NCBI GenBank assembly: GCA_030425205.1
Contig: JAUIAP010000012.1
Location: forward strand, 62,001-126,000
Direction of reading: 5' to 3'
Length of the DNA stretch: 64,000 bases
From: Anaerolineae bacterium
Lineage (GTDB): Bacteria; Chloroflexota; Anaerolineae; Promineifilales; Promineifilaceae
The translations under genes were made by a program, and so were the position numbers. The notes beneath the pieces were generated by a model. That model was not told the origin of the DNA, searched no databases, and saw only the letters and a list, made by a program, of their open reading frames with translations. Positions 1-9,700 of this stretch are shown piece after piece (position 1 is the first letter of the stretch; every line of letters starts with the position of its first letter).

Positions 1-1182
1 GAGGTACGACTAAAATGGGGACGCAAGCATCTCAGTGTAGGCGTGTACGCACTGACGATTTTGAACATTTTTCGTCAGCCCAGAACATTTTCTGATGGTC
101 TAAAACTTGCGATGCAAATCGAAGACAGTGACACGGGAACGCTTTCAAGCACAATTACGCAGCTTTTTGATGCGGGTGTATTGAAGGGTGTTGGCGTGAT
201 AAAAGAACGAGACAGATCGGCCGATGATTTTGGTGAGCCGAACATTCACATCGCAATGCTCAATGATCGTGTACGGACAGCGCGCTTCCTGAAAGCCATT
301 GATGAAGTTATCCGTCCGGGGGACGTGGTCGTTGACTTGGGATCGGGAACAGGCGTGCTGGCAATGGCCGCTGCGCGCGCGGGTGCATCACACGTCTATG
401 CAATTGAGGCAAATCCACGGGTCGCGGAAATTGCCCAGTCAAATTTTACTCGCAATGGCTTGGCCGACCGCATCACGTTATGCAAGGGTCGCTCGACGGC
501 AATTACGTTGCCTGAGCGAGCTGATGTGCTTGTCAGTGAGATCATCGGGGATGATCCATTTGACGAGCAAATCATTGCAATGACAACGGATGCACGTTTG
601 CGACTGCTCAAGCCAAATGCCCGCATGATTCCAAGTCGAATTGAGGTCTTTGGCTTACCAGTAACAATTCCGCCTGCCAAATATGCTGAGTTTGTGTTTT
701 CTTCAGAAACAGTCGCGATGTGGCGTGAATGGTATGATCTCGATTTTTCCGCGCTGACAGAGGTGCCGCATCCCCATGAGGCGCCAATATTCCATATCAA
801 TCCGCAAACCGCGCGTGACTGGGACAGATTAAGTCAACCTCTGCGGTTGGCAGACATCGATCTGGAAAAGTATGCTGAACAGCAGCTTAACTACGGCGAG
901 AACGTTGTTGCCCAAGCGCGTGGACTGCTGAATGGCTTGTTGATCTATTTTCAGGTAACACTGAGTTCGCAGACGTGCCTATCGACCCATCCTGACGCAG
1001 CAGATGCAGATAATCATTGGCGCAGCCCCGTTTGGGGTGCATTCCCGACGCTGGATGTTCAGGTCGGAGATCCCTTTGTCGTGCAGTATGAGGCTGACTC
1101 ACAGCGTAATTGGACGTTTGCAACGATATTCAAGCGAGACCAGCCTGTGACAGAACCGCAGGCATTGGACGCAGTGCGCTGA
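1..1182 (+). CDS. PRMT-like SAM-dependent methyltransferase, 5' partial
   Basis: The reading frame is open from base 1, and the 14 codons before the first GTG (43) read like protein, so the gene probably begins left of the window. The first ~60 residues look like a small winged-helix domain of PqqD type (weak call). A class I methyltransferase follows, with motif I VVDLGSGTG at about residue 110 from the edge, then AGASHVYAIEAN with the acidic ribose-binding residue. SEIIGDDPFDEQ recalls the double-E loop of protein arginine methyltransferases. The rest fits the PRMT beta-barrel region. Expected role: SAM-dependent methylation of a protein or peptide in the cytoplasm; the substrate cannot be told. 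A PqqD-like domain would suggest a peptide substrate, but no peptide gene is visible. It is convergent with the next gene, with 15 bases between. Confidence 0.8.
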   Translation, partial: EVRLKWGRKHLSVGVYALTILNIFRQPRTFSDGLKLAMQIEDSDTGTLSSTITQLFDAGVLKGVGVIKERDRSADDFGEPNIHIAMLNDRVRTARFLKAIDEVIRPGDVVVDLGSGTGVLAMAAARAGASHVYAIEANPRVAEIAQSNFTRNGLADRITLCKGRSTAITLPERADVLVSEIIGDDPFDEQIIAMTTDARLRLLKPNARMIPSRIEVFGLPVTIPPAKYAEFVFSSETVAMWREWYDLDFSALTEVPHPHEAPIFHINPQTARDWDRLSQPLRLADIDLEKYAEQQLNYGENVVAQARGLLNGLLIYFQVTLSSQTCLSTHPDAADADNHWRSPVWGAFPTLDVQVGDPFVVQYEADSQRNWTFATIFKRDQPVTEPQALDAVR

Positions 1183-1197
1183 TAGCAACGCGACAAT

Positions 1198-4100
1198 CTA
1201 TCGTCCTGCATCAATCGTCAGCTTCACATCAAACGATTTTGCCGCTGTGAAGCTGGGATTCGAAACCAGCACGCCGACAACATCCCCCGCTGAGAGTGAC
1301 GAAAACTGACGCACCCCATCCGCCACCGCCTGACAGTTATTGCCGTCCGTCAGCTTTGAATACACCTTGTAATGGGACGCTGCGCCGCCTCCGCTCTCAT
1401 TGACGGTTGCCTCCACTTGGCTGTTGACGTCTGGCGCGATGTCGAAAATCACCCAGCCAGAGCTGAGCGGGTCGAGCGTAATCGTCTGGATTACCTCAAA
1501 CTCCTCGTCATCAATCTGATCGGAAATCCAGTTGGACACCACGGTGTTTAAGATGCCGTCGTTGTTACAAACGTGTGGCAAGTGCCCGTCGTTGTCGTTG
1601 TGATGTTCGTATACGTGGTTACGCGCCCACTCGAAGTAGAGGTCAGGCAGGTTGCCAACGGTGCTGTTGACATCGGTCGCCTCTGCACCCCCTTGCAAAA
1701 TCGTTTCGAGATAGGAGAGCGGTAGACCGTTTTCATCGAGCGTGTAGAACCAGAAATCTTGCCCTTCATAGGCGAGCAGACCACTATCGACCGAATAGAG
1801 TTGCAGCAGCGACTCGGATGTGTTGCGCACGCTCCATTTGTCCGAGCGGTCGATGCCGCCAATTGACGCACCTGCGATGGTGGCCGCCCCTTCCCAGACC
1901 CACTCTTGGTCGTCATCCGCGCCGATGGTCATCGAGGGGTAGGATTGCGTGATGGCGTGGAAAAACTCGTGGCGGATCGTATCGCGCACATCGGCCGAAA
2001 TTGGCGTACTAATCGAACAGATTTCGATCAGCGGCCAGTCAGGACGATAGATGCCCGCATATCCATCGCAGAGAAACGCCGGTTTGAGAACAACGCCAAA
2101 AAAGGTGTTGTTGACGTAGTTGATGTCGGGAACCCATGGGTCGTTCTGACCACCCGTGACGCTGATGTAGAAGTCGGGGAGCACAGGGTCGTTAAAGCCG
2201 TGCGTGCCGACAAAGTCGTTGTAGGCAGCTTCAAATTCGGCCGCAAATGCGTTGCGCGTCGCCGGGAGGCACGGGACGAGGCAGATCGGCTCAACGTTGA
2301 CCGTTAGGCTGTTGTTTGATGTGCGGCTGGTGGGTGGCAGGAGTGGATCAAAATCGGCCGATTCTGCCAACGTCACCACAACCCCATCGCGCCCCATTCG
2401 CACCGCCGAAATCAGCATCACATTGTCATCCGCATCATAGTAGGTCGTCGTCAATCCCCACGGCGTGGTTCCTGCGCTGTCGCGCACGCCGTCGGTCGTG
2501 TAGACGCCCACCAGAATGTCGTTGCCATCCGACCCAGCAGGCACGGGGATGCCAATGATGAGTGGATCGGTGAACGGGGTTGCAATGTCACTGCTTGGCG
2601 TGATCTGATAGTAGGAGCCGACCATCGTGCCGCTACCATCGTAAGTTGGGTCATGCACATCGAGCGATTCGATCATAAATTCAACGGACGAGCTGAGTGT
2701 GTTGGTCACGGTTGCAACGAACACGCCGCTCTCATCCTCGACTGAACCACCATTTGTCAGCGTGCCGTCGCTGATAAAGAGATCGTCACAAAGGACGGGG
2801 GGTGCGCTGGCGGTGACGGCTCGCCCATCGCTCTGCGCAGTGAGTTGACCCGCGCCAACCGTCAACAAAAGCGCGGAGAGCAGCATAAGCGCAGCCAGGT
2901 GACGCCGACTACGCAGCGTGAGCAGCGTGGCGATCAGGAGCGTCACCAGCAGCCCAATTGCAACCGCCGTCCGTGCGCTCGCGGCTATCACGCTCGACTG
3001 CAAGCCTACGGCAGTTGGGGTCGTCGGGTTGACGAGCAGACAGGCAGAGAACTCGGAGGTGTCCCCCGTCGTCAGGTTGGTGGCGGTGGCGACGGCGTAG
3101 TTTGTGCAGACATCGGCCGAAACTGCAAACGCAGCATCCCCTGAGCCATTGGTCGTCGCCGTCGTCGCACCGAGATAGACGCGCCCTTCCCCGTGGTTGA
3201 ATGGATCGTCGCACGTCTCCACTCCAAACAGCTCGATGCGATAGTTGCGGTTGGGCTGGCTGTTGAGCGTTCCCGTCACGCTGCTCATCGTAGCCGACCC
3301 TAGCTCTGGGAAGTTTTGCAGCCGATTGGCTCCACCGTCCCCATCGCCCGCATCGTTATTACTCACCCCGTTGTCGTTAAGGTCGATGCCGAGATTGCCA
3401 TTTTGGTCGATGCTGTTGCCTGAAAGCGTGTTGCCGTTGCCTCCGCTGCTGATCGCAATGCCGTCATCGGTGTTGTGAGCGATGATGTTGTTGGCAATCG
3501 CGTTGTCGTCGCCGTTGATGGTGATCCCGTCGGCCGCGTTGCCAAGATCGGCCGAAAACGCATCCGTTCCAATGATGTTGCCGCTCACGCTGTTGCCGTT
3601 GCTGTCAATGACAAGTCCACTGCCCGGACTGTTGATCAACTGTAACCCTTGCAGCGTGCTGCCATCGCTCCCCGCGCCGAGCCGCAGCAGATCACCGCTT
3701 GCCAAACTACTGCCGTCGATGGTCGTCAGCGGGGTGTCGATGGCGCGTGTTGTCTGCGGGGAGCCGTCAATGGTGATCGGTTTGAGGATAAACGGCAGCG
3801 GTGTTTGGGGCATAATCACCATGCCATCGCTGGCGAATTCAATCCGACGTGATTGGAAAAGCGCATTGGCCTGTTCAATGGCGGCACGCAGCGTACACGT
3901 CCCAATCGCCGTCAAACAAAGCTGGTCATTCGGGTCAGCGTCTGGCTCATCGCCCGTCGTGTTGACCGTAAAGCGTTCGACCGCATGGTAGCATGCTGAG
4001 AATTCGGAAGTGTTGTTGAAGCGGGTCGCCGTTGCGCTGAGATAGTCGTTGACGACAAAGTTGGTCGGTGACAACACGGCGGTCACCATCCCGCTGGCGT

Positions 4101-6531
4101 TGGTCATAATCTCAAACGTCGAGAGCCAGCGTTTGCCCTCCCCAAAACCTGATGGATCACAGTCGTCATTGTCGAAAAAGTCGATTTGGAAGGTGCCGTT
4201 GGCACTGCTTTCAAGCGAGACGGTGATCGCGCCCGTCGCCCCATTTGTCCCCAAAATGACGGGATAGTTTTGCAGCCCGTTTGCACCGCTGTCGGCATCG
4301 GGGATCACGTCGTTAGGGGTGACGCCGTCATTGTTGAGGTCAATTCCTAAGCCACCGTTGTCATAGATGCTGTTCTGATCGATCTTGACGTTTGTGCGGC
4401 TCGAAAGCAGCGCGATACCTGCACCCACGTTGTATGCAATCACATTATCAAAAATGGTGCTTGTCTGCGAGCTGTTTGCCAGCGCGATGCCGTGTGCGCG
4501 ATTGCCGATGTTGAGGTCATCCAGCCGCGAGAGACCGATATAGTTATCCTCAAGCGTGACTGCGCCGCTCGCTGCGATACCGTTCGACTGATTTTGACCG
4601 ATAATAGACTCTCGCACCGTCATTTCACTCGACCCAAAAATGCCGTGTCCGCCGTTGCCGTTCTTCAATCCATAGTCTGCATTGACGCCAATAAAGCTCT
4701 CTTCGATGGTAATCGCGCCGCTCGTCGTCGCGTTGATACCGTCGCCGCCGTTTTCCGTGATAACGCTCTGGCGCACCATCAGCCCGTCGCCACTGGTGGT
4801 TGAGATACCGTTGCGCCCGTTGCCGCCTGCCGTCATGCCGTCGCGCAAAACCCCGACATGCACGCAGGAAATCGTCGTGTTATCGCTGCGCACGCGGATG
4901 CCGTCCTCGTCAAAGTTGGTGACGCTGAATCCTGCCAGCGTGCTGTTGTCTGCGCCATTGAGCAGCGTGATGCCGCTGCTGCCTGCGCCCGCATTTGTGC
5001 CATCGATCTGGAGCACGACGCTCGATGTGTCGTCAAACTCTTCGGGGCAGTCGGTGTTGGTTTCGGCCGATAAATCTATCACCACTGGCGACGTCAAATT
5101 CGGCAGCGCAGAGGTGGGCGCAATGGTGGCGGGGAGGGCAATGTCAAAGCGCAGCACCGTCGGCGTGACGATTCCCTGTGCGTTGATCTCCTCAAACGCC
5201 GCCCGCAGTGAGCATTGATCCCCCGCATTCGCCTGCACGTCACAGCGTCCATCACCCGGCGTCAGGTCGGGCAGATCGCCCGTGCCATTGACGCGAAATG
5301 CGGGCTCCACGGCGATACAGTTGCTAAAGCCCAGCGTCTTGCCATCCGCATTGGTGATGGTGAACGCGGCGAACGGTGCATTGAATGCGCCAACGTTGAG
5401 CCACTCGCTCACCGTGTCGGTTGCGGCCCCTACGTTAAAGCTGGCAAAATGCTCTTTGCCCTCGCCGTTGACGGGGTCACACTCGGCGTTGCCATAGAGG
5501 TCAATGGTGGCGGGGAAGCTGCTGGAGTAGCTGCTAAAGTCGATGATGACCTGCCCCGTGTTATCAACATACTCGAAGTCGGTCGATAGCCCCGTGTCGA
5601 GTGCGCGGCCGACGTTGCTAAACATGCTGTTGTAGCGAATCGTCATCGTTGAAAAGTTTGCGTCGATCCCCGTTCCGTTGAAGGCGATCACGTTTCCCTG
5701 TCCCGCCGCACCGACGATGGCCGTTCCCGTCGAACCGCCATTGACCGAGCCGCGAATGCCCGTGCCGTTATCGACGCCTGACGTACCCGCCGCATCCGTG
5801 CCGATGTAGTTGTTGTAGATTTCGACGTGGCCCGTTGAGAGCGCGATACCCCAGGCGGTGTTGCCTGAGATGACGTTGCGATCGGCCGAATCTGGCCCCC
5901 CAATCACGACATTGTCGCCCGCTGCAACGACTCCATACGTGTTGGGTGCGGGCGTTGTGCCATCCGCGGCGATCCCGATGTGATTGCACTCGATGCGCGT
6001 GCCATCTGCTTGATTGGTGATTCCTGAGCCGTTGCCCGGCTGCCCCAGCCAGTTGACAATGGCTAACCCTTTAATGACTGAATTGGCCGCTGAACTGCTC
6101 ACCAACAGACCGCTCGTTGCCGTCGTGTTCGAGCCGTCGAGCGTGATGAGCAAATTCGCCGCCGTCGTTGCGGTCGGGCACGTGGCGTCGTTGCCGTTGA
6201 CACCGTTGATCGTCACCTGTTCGGTGATGGTGGGCAATGCCGATGTGGGGGAGATGGTGCGCTGGGCATTGCCAAAACGAATGTTATCCGCCCCTGCGCT
6301 GGCGTTCGCCTGCTCAATGGCGGCACGCAGCGAACATTGCTCCCCCGCTGCGCCTAAATTGACATCGCAGAGGTCGTCATTCAAATCCGCATCAGACTGA
6401 TCGCCACTCCCGTTGACAATGAACGTCAGGGTGGTGGGAGCCGCGTTGAGCGGCGCAGAATAGAGGGCAGATAGCAGCAAAATTAATAGTGGAAAGAGGC
6501 GTTTTATATATATTTTGGGGGTCGCGTACAT
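1198..6531 (-). CDS. Giant exported protein: CSLREA/beta-helix half, membrane hairpin, zinc metalloprotease half
   Basis: 1777 aa. The start is the ATG at 6531, preceded by GGAG at 6 nt and followed by a clear signal peptide ending near PLNA; an in-frame start at 6573 would put 14 polar residues before it. Three CSLREA-like signatures (CSLRAAIEQAN, CSLRAAFEEIN, CTLRAAIEQAN) lie near residues 65, 440 and 880. Each leads into right-handed beta-helix repeats rich in N, G and I. At about 1170-1232 come two hydrophobic helices joined by RSRRH and ending LTAQ. The second half has a zinc-protease motif HEFFH (1957-1971, residue ~1521) and a downstream WEGAA whose Glu could be the third ligand (gluzincin-like). 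Both halves should be outside the cell. The target is unknown. It lies 217 bases downstream of the next giant gene on the same strand and may be co-transcribed with it. Confidence 0.85.
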   Translation of the reverse strand: MYATPKIYIKRLFPLLILLLSALYSAPLNAAPTTLTFIVNGSGDQSDADLNDDLCDVNLGAAGEQCSLRAAIEQANASAGADNIRFGNAQRTISPTSALPTITEQVTINGVNGNDATCPTATTAANLLITLDGSNTTATSGLLVSSSAANSVIKGLAIVNWLGQPGNGSGITNQADGTRIECNHIGIAADGTTPAPNTYGVVAAGDNVVIGGPDSADRNVISGNTAWGIALSTGHVEIYNNYIGTDAAGTSGVDNGTGIRGSVNGGSTGTAIVGAAGQGNVIAFNGTGIDANFSTMTIRYNSMFSNVGRALDTGLSTDFEYVDNTGQVIIDFSSYSSSFPATIDLYGNAECDPVNGEGKEHFASFNVGAATDTVSEWLNVGAFNAPFAAFTITNADGKTLGFSNCIAVEPAFRVNGTGDLPDLTPGDGRCDVQANAGDQCSLRAAFEEINAQGIVTPTVLRFDIALPATIAPTSALPNLTSPVVIDLSAETNTDCPEEFDDTSSVVLQIDGTNAGAGSSGITLLNGADNSTLAGFSVTNFDEDGIRVRSDNTTISCVHVGVLRDGMTAGGNGRNGISTTSGDGLMVRQSVITENGGDGINATTSGAITIEESFIGVNADYGLKNGNGGHGIFGSSEMTVRESIIGQNQSNGIAASGAVTLEDNYIGLSRLDDLNIGNRAHGIALANSSQTSTIFDNVIAYNVGAGIALLSSRTNVKIDQNSIYDNGGLGIDLNNDGVTPNDVIPDADSGANGLQNYPVILGTNGATGAITVSLESSANGTFQIDFFDNDDCDPSGFGEGKRWLSTFEIMTNASGMVTAVLSPTNFVVNDYLSATATRFNNTSEFSACYHAVERFTVNTTGDEPDADPNDQLCLTAIGTCTLRAAIEQANALFQSRRIEFASDGMVIMPQTPLPFILKPITIDGSPQTTRAIDTPLTTIDGSSLASGDLLRLGAGSDGSTLQGLQLINSPGSGLVIDSNGNSVSGNIIGTDAFSADLGNAADGITINGDDNAIANNIIAHNTDDGIAISSGGNGNTLSGNSIDQNGNLGIDLNDNGVSNNDAGDGDGGANRLQNFPELGSATMSSVTGTLNSQPNRNYRIELFGVETCDDPFNHGEGRVYLGATTATTNGSGDAAFAVSADVCTNYAVATATNLTTGDTSEFSACLLVNPTTPTAVGLQSSVIAASARTAVAIGLLVTLLIATLLTLRSRRHLAALMLLSALLLTVGAGQLTAQSDGRAVTASAPPVLCDDLFISDGTLTNGGSVEDESGVFVATVTNTLSSSVEFMIESLDVHDPTYDGSGTMVGSYYQITPSSDIATPFTDPLIIGIPVPAGSDGNDILVGVYTTDGVRDSAGTTPWGLTTTYYDADDNVMLISAVRMGRDGVVVTLAESADFDPLLPPTSRTSNNSLTVNVEPICLVPCLPATRNAFAAEFEAAYNDFVGTHGFNDPVLPDFYISVTGGQNDPWVPDINYVNNTFFGVVLKPAFLCDGYAGIYRPDWPLIEICSISTPISADVRDTIRHEFFHAITQSYPSMTIGADDDQEWVWEGAATIAGASIGGIDRSDKWSVRNTSESLLQLYSVDSGLLAYEGQDFWFYTLDENGLPLSYLETILQGGAEATDVNSTVGNLPDLYFEWARNHVYEHHNDNDGHLPHVCNNDGILNTVVSNWISDQIDDEEFEVIQTITLDPLSSGWVIFDIAPDVNSQVEATVNESGGGAASHYKVYSKLTDGNNCQAVADGVRQFSSLSAGDVVGVLVSNPSFTAAKSFDVKLTIDAGR

Positions 6532-6671
6532 GGTGTTCTCCGTTGTCGATTGACATGCGGCGGCTGATCCCAAGCTCGTTCTGCAAACAACAACGAGATT
6601 TGTCCAGCACGCTTCTGGCTGTAATCTACCATCTAAACGCCCGTTCGCGCCAATTTACGGGTTATGCTGCA

Positions 6672-6691
6672 AAGTTGCCGAAATGCAACTT
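6672..6691. other. Short hairpin between the two minus-strand giant genes
   Basis: Perfect 7-bp stem aagttgc / gcaactt with a 6-nt loop. It has no U-tract on either strand. It sits 12 bases from a larger palindrome and may belong to the same 3' structure. Confidence 0.4.
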
Positions 6692-6701
6692 CAATCATCA
6701 G

Positions 6702-6740
6702 ACCACAGGCTCCATTTCTTGAAGAGATGGAGCCTGTGGT
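6702..6740. terminator. Long palindrome downstream of the 3558-aa gene
   Basis: accacaggctccat pairs perfectly with atggagcctgtggt (14 bp). The inner ttctt/aagag extends pairing to about 19 bp, leaving almost no loop. It lies just past the stop codon of the 3558-aa gene (minus strand). There is no run of T after the stem, so it may be an mRNA-stabilising or processing hairpin instead of an intrinsic terminator. Confidence 0.5.
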
Positions 6741-6748
6741 TGAACAGA

Positions 6749-9700
6749 TTAGCGACGTTTCGGCCGAATCCACCACGTCATCACTGTCAGCACAATCATA
6801 ACGACCACCCACCACAGACCCGACTGCCCCGTTGCGCCAACAGCCGAGAGCTGAACCGCCGTCGGAACCGTCGTATCAGGCGGCTCAATCGCCACATAGA
6901 TCACCTCGCTGACTTCACCGACCGCACCCGCCTTGTCGATAAAGCGCACGGTCACATTGATTGACTGTTCATAGATGTCCGCACCGACATAGACAGCACC
7001 GCGCCATGTGTTGCCATCGATGGTCACGTCCACAAATTCGCTGCCGTTGACGCTCAACTGAACAGACGCCATCTCCATCGTTTCAGTGATGAGACCGTTA
7101 AACTTCAGGACACCGCTGCCGACGACGAGCGTGCCCGCCTCCGTGATAGCGTCGGTGTTGACCGTGCCAGTCGGCCGATTTGTGTCCAGCGTGAACGCCA
7201 TCGCCGGTGAGTTTTCTGAGCTGTTGTCCCAGTTCGTTTTAACAATGGAGAGGTTGTAGTTGTTTTCACCCGGCAGGTCGATCGAGACGATCTCGTTGTA
7301 GTAGGTCGTGTTTGACCCCTGCGTGAAGTTAATCGTCTTAACCAGATTATTGCCGTTGTAGTACACCTCCAGAGACTTCATCGCGGTCGGATGTTCGGCG
7401 ACGATGTGCACGTCCATCGAAACGGCGGCGTTACCGTCACGCCCGACCGTGCGGGGGAGGCCAGAGCCATCGACTACCTGCCCAGAGAGCGGCGCAACGA
7501 TGATCGGCGCGGTCTGTCCTGTCGGCACACCCGATGTATCGACGGAGACCGGCTCGCTGGCGCAGTTGCCGTAGATGTCACAGACGGTTGCGTTGAGCGT
7601 CGGGCTGGCCTGCGTTGCCCAGACGTGGCAGCTAAAGCCGAGCTTGTCGCGCCAGGTGACGTTCGGGAAGAGCGTCTGCGCCCACGTCGTGTCGTTCGCC
7701 TCATAGTCGCGCTCCCCTTGTGTTGGACCACAGACAGAGTTGAACGCGCTCTCATCGAGGTGCAGGTCTTTGGCCGTCACCGTGTACTGGATGTCGTACA
7801 CCTGATCGTCGCTGCCCGTCGCGTCGTAGCTGTTGCCCGTCGGGAACGCCTCCTCAATCGTGATGCGCGGTGCGAGCGTGTCGATAATCGCTTGCCAGTC
7901 GCTCGGCGCACGATATTGATTGCCCTCATTATCGGTGACGCGAACATCGATGCGGTGGAACCCTTCTGTGTTGGCTGGGATGGGCAGGCTCCATTCGGCC
8001 GAATTAACCCCATTCGCTCGCGTCGCCTGCCGCGTCACGCTGGCTGGCAGCCAGTTGGGGTTCCGCATCGCATATGCCGCCGCAATTTCATCGACCTTCA
8101 ACGCCCGATCCCAAACGGTAAACTCGTCAATATAGCCGTTGAACCCCATTGGGTTGGCATTTTGTCCGCCAATCATCAGCGGACCGACGTTTGCGGTCGC
8201 AAAGTTGCCGCTGCGTTCGCCAACCAACACCCCATCGACGTAGATTTGATTGAGGCTGTTCACGCGGTCGATATTGGCCGTCACCATGTGCCATTGGCCG
8301 TCCGTGACGACACCAGAGGTCGCCTTGACGATATTATCACTGTACTTGCGTAGCTGGAGCGTTCCATCGCTCTGAATCCACATCTCAATCCCCGACAGGT
8401 TTGGCCCTTGCAGGTCAAACTTAGAGAAGATGTCGTCGTGGACGACCGTCGTTTTGATCCACGCTTGCACGGCGAAACTCGCGTTGTTGTCAAAGCTGAT
8501 CGCTTCTGAGTGCGGGATGTAGAAGCCGTCGTTGCCGTCGAAGAAGGTGCCGCTGCTCGCCGCCATCTGCGCTTCAGACGTGTATGGACAGGTTGTGATA
8601 CAGAAGGCGTCGTTGCCATTGTCGCTGGTGTCGTCCACCCACGCATCGTTGTCTGGATTGCTCAAATCGAGCGCAACAACGGTGCCAGACAGCACGGCGA
8701 GCTGGTCGATTGGCACAAAGGTCGCCTCGACGCCGTTGATCGTGCGCGTGCTGGTCACTACGCCCGTAATCGTCACGTTTGTGTCGGTGAACACCTTAAA
8801 GGTAACTGGCTGACTGCGGCTGTTGCCCGTTGGCACATCATCACCGTTTGCGCTGACGTCGAACTTGGGCAGGGCGAGCGAGAGGGTGTGTTCATATTCG
8901 GCCGAATTGCCCACCCCATCCACCAGCCGCGCCGTTAACGTGTACGTCCCCGTCGGGTCGCCCATACCGCGTGGCAGCACGTACTCGACGTAGGAGTAGA
9001 TGTCCTGACCGGTCGTCTCGACGCCAGTGAAGGCGGTTTGCCAACCAAACGAATTGCCGTCGGCGTCCGTTATCTTGAAGTCAACAAAACGTCCCTTGAC
9101 GCCACTCGCTGCGTCGGTCACGTTGGCACTAATTGGGACAAGGTAGTTGCCATCGCTGTCGCGCTGCGGATTGAGGTTGTTGGGCAACCCGTCATAATAA
9201 TCAATCGCGGGTGGCGTGGCGTCGCCGATAATCGTAATCGTCGCGCCGGGAGACTCGACGTTTCCAACCGCATCCGTTGCCGCAACCGCTACGTTATAGG
9301 CTCCCTCATCGATCACGAGCGCATAGACCCAGCTTGCGGTTCCGTTGGCGCGTGTGGGCGAGCCGCCGTTGACCGTCACGTTGACCGCCGCCACGCCCGA
9401 CCCCGCTCCGTCTTCGGAGCTGCCGCCAATAATCTGCGTCACCATGCCGCCCGCTGGAACCTGCACATAGCGCGTTGGGGCTGCCTGTGAGCGGCGCGTC
9501 GTCGTGGTAATCGCCTCAAGCGACGTGATCGGCGCGTCCGCATCAATCGTCAGGCTGGCAACGGCGGACTGAATAATCGGCTGTGCGTCACCGCGTGGGT
9601 CTTGTCGTTCCAGTCCAAATTCATAGGTCGGCGCACTGTCAGACGCCGCCGCCGTGATAACGCAGCGCGTCGGTTGCTCACCGTTGTACATCAGACTGAC

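Noticed and set aside
7391-8353. Long plus-strand open frame (320 aa) opposite the 3558-aa gene
   Set aside because: Antisense shadow: Arg/Val/His-rich sequence with no domain, fully inside a coding region with clear domains on the other strand.
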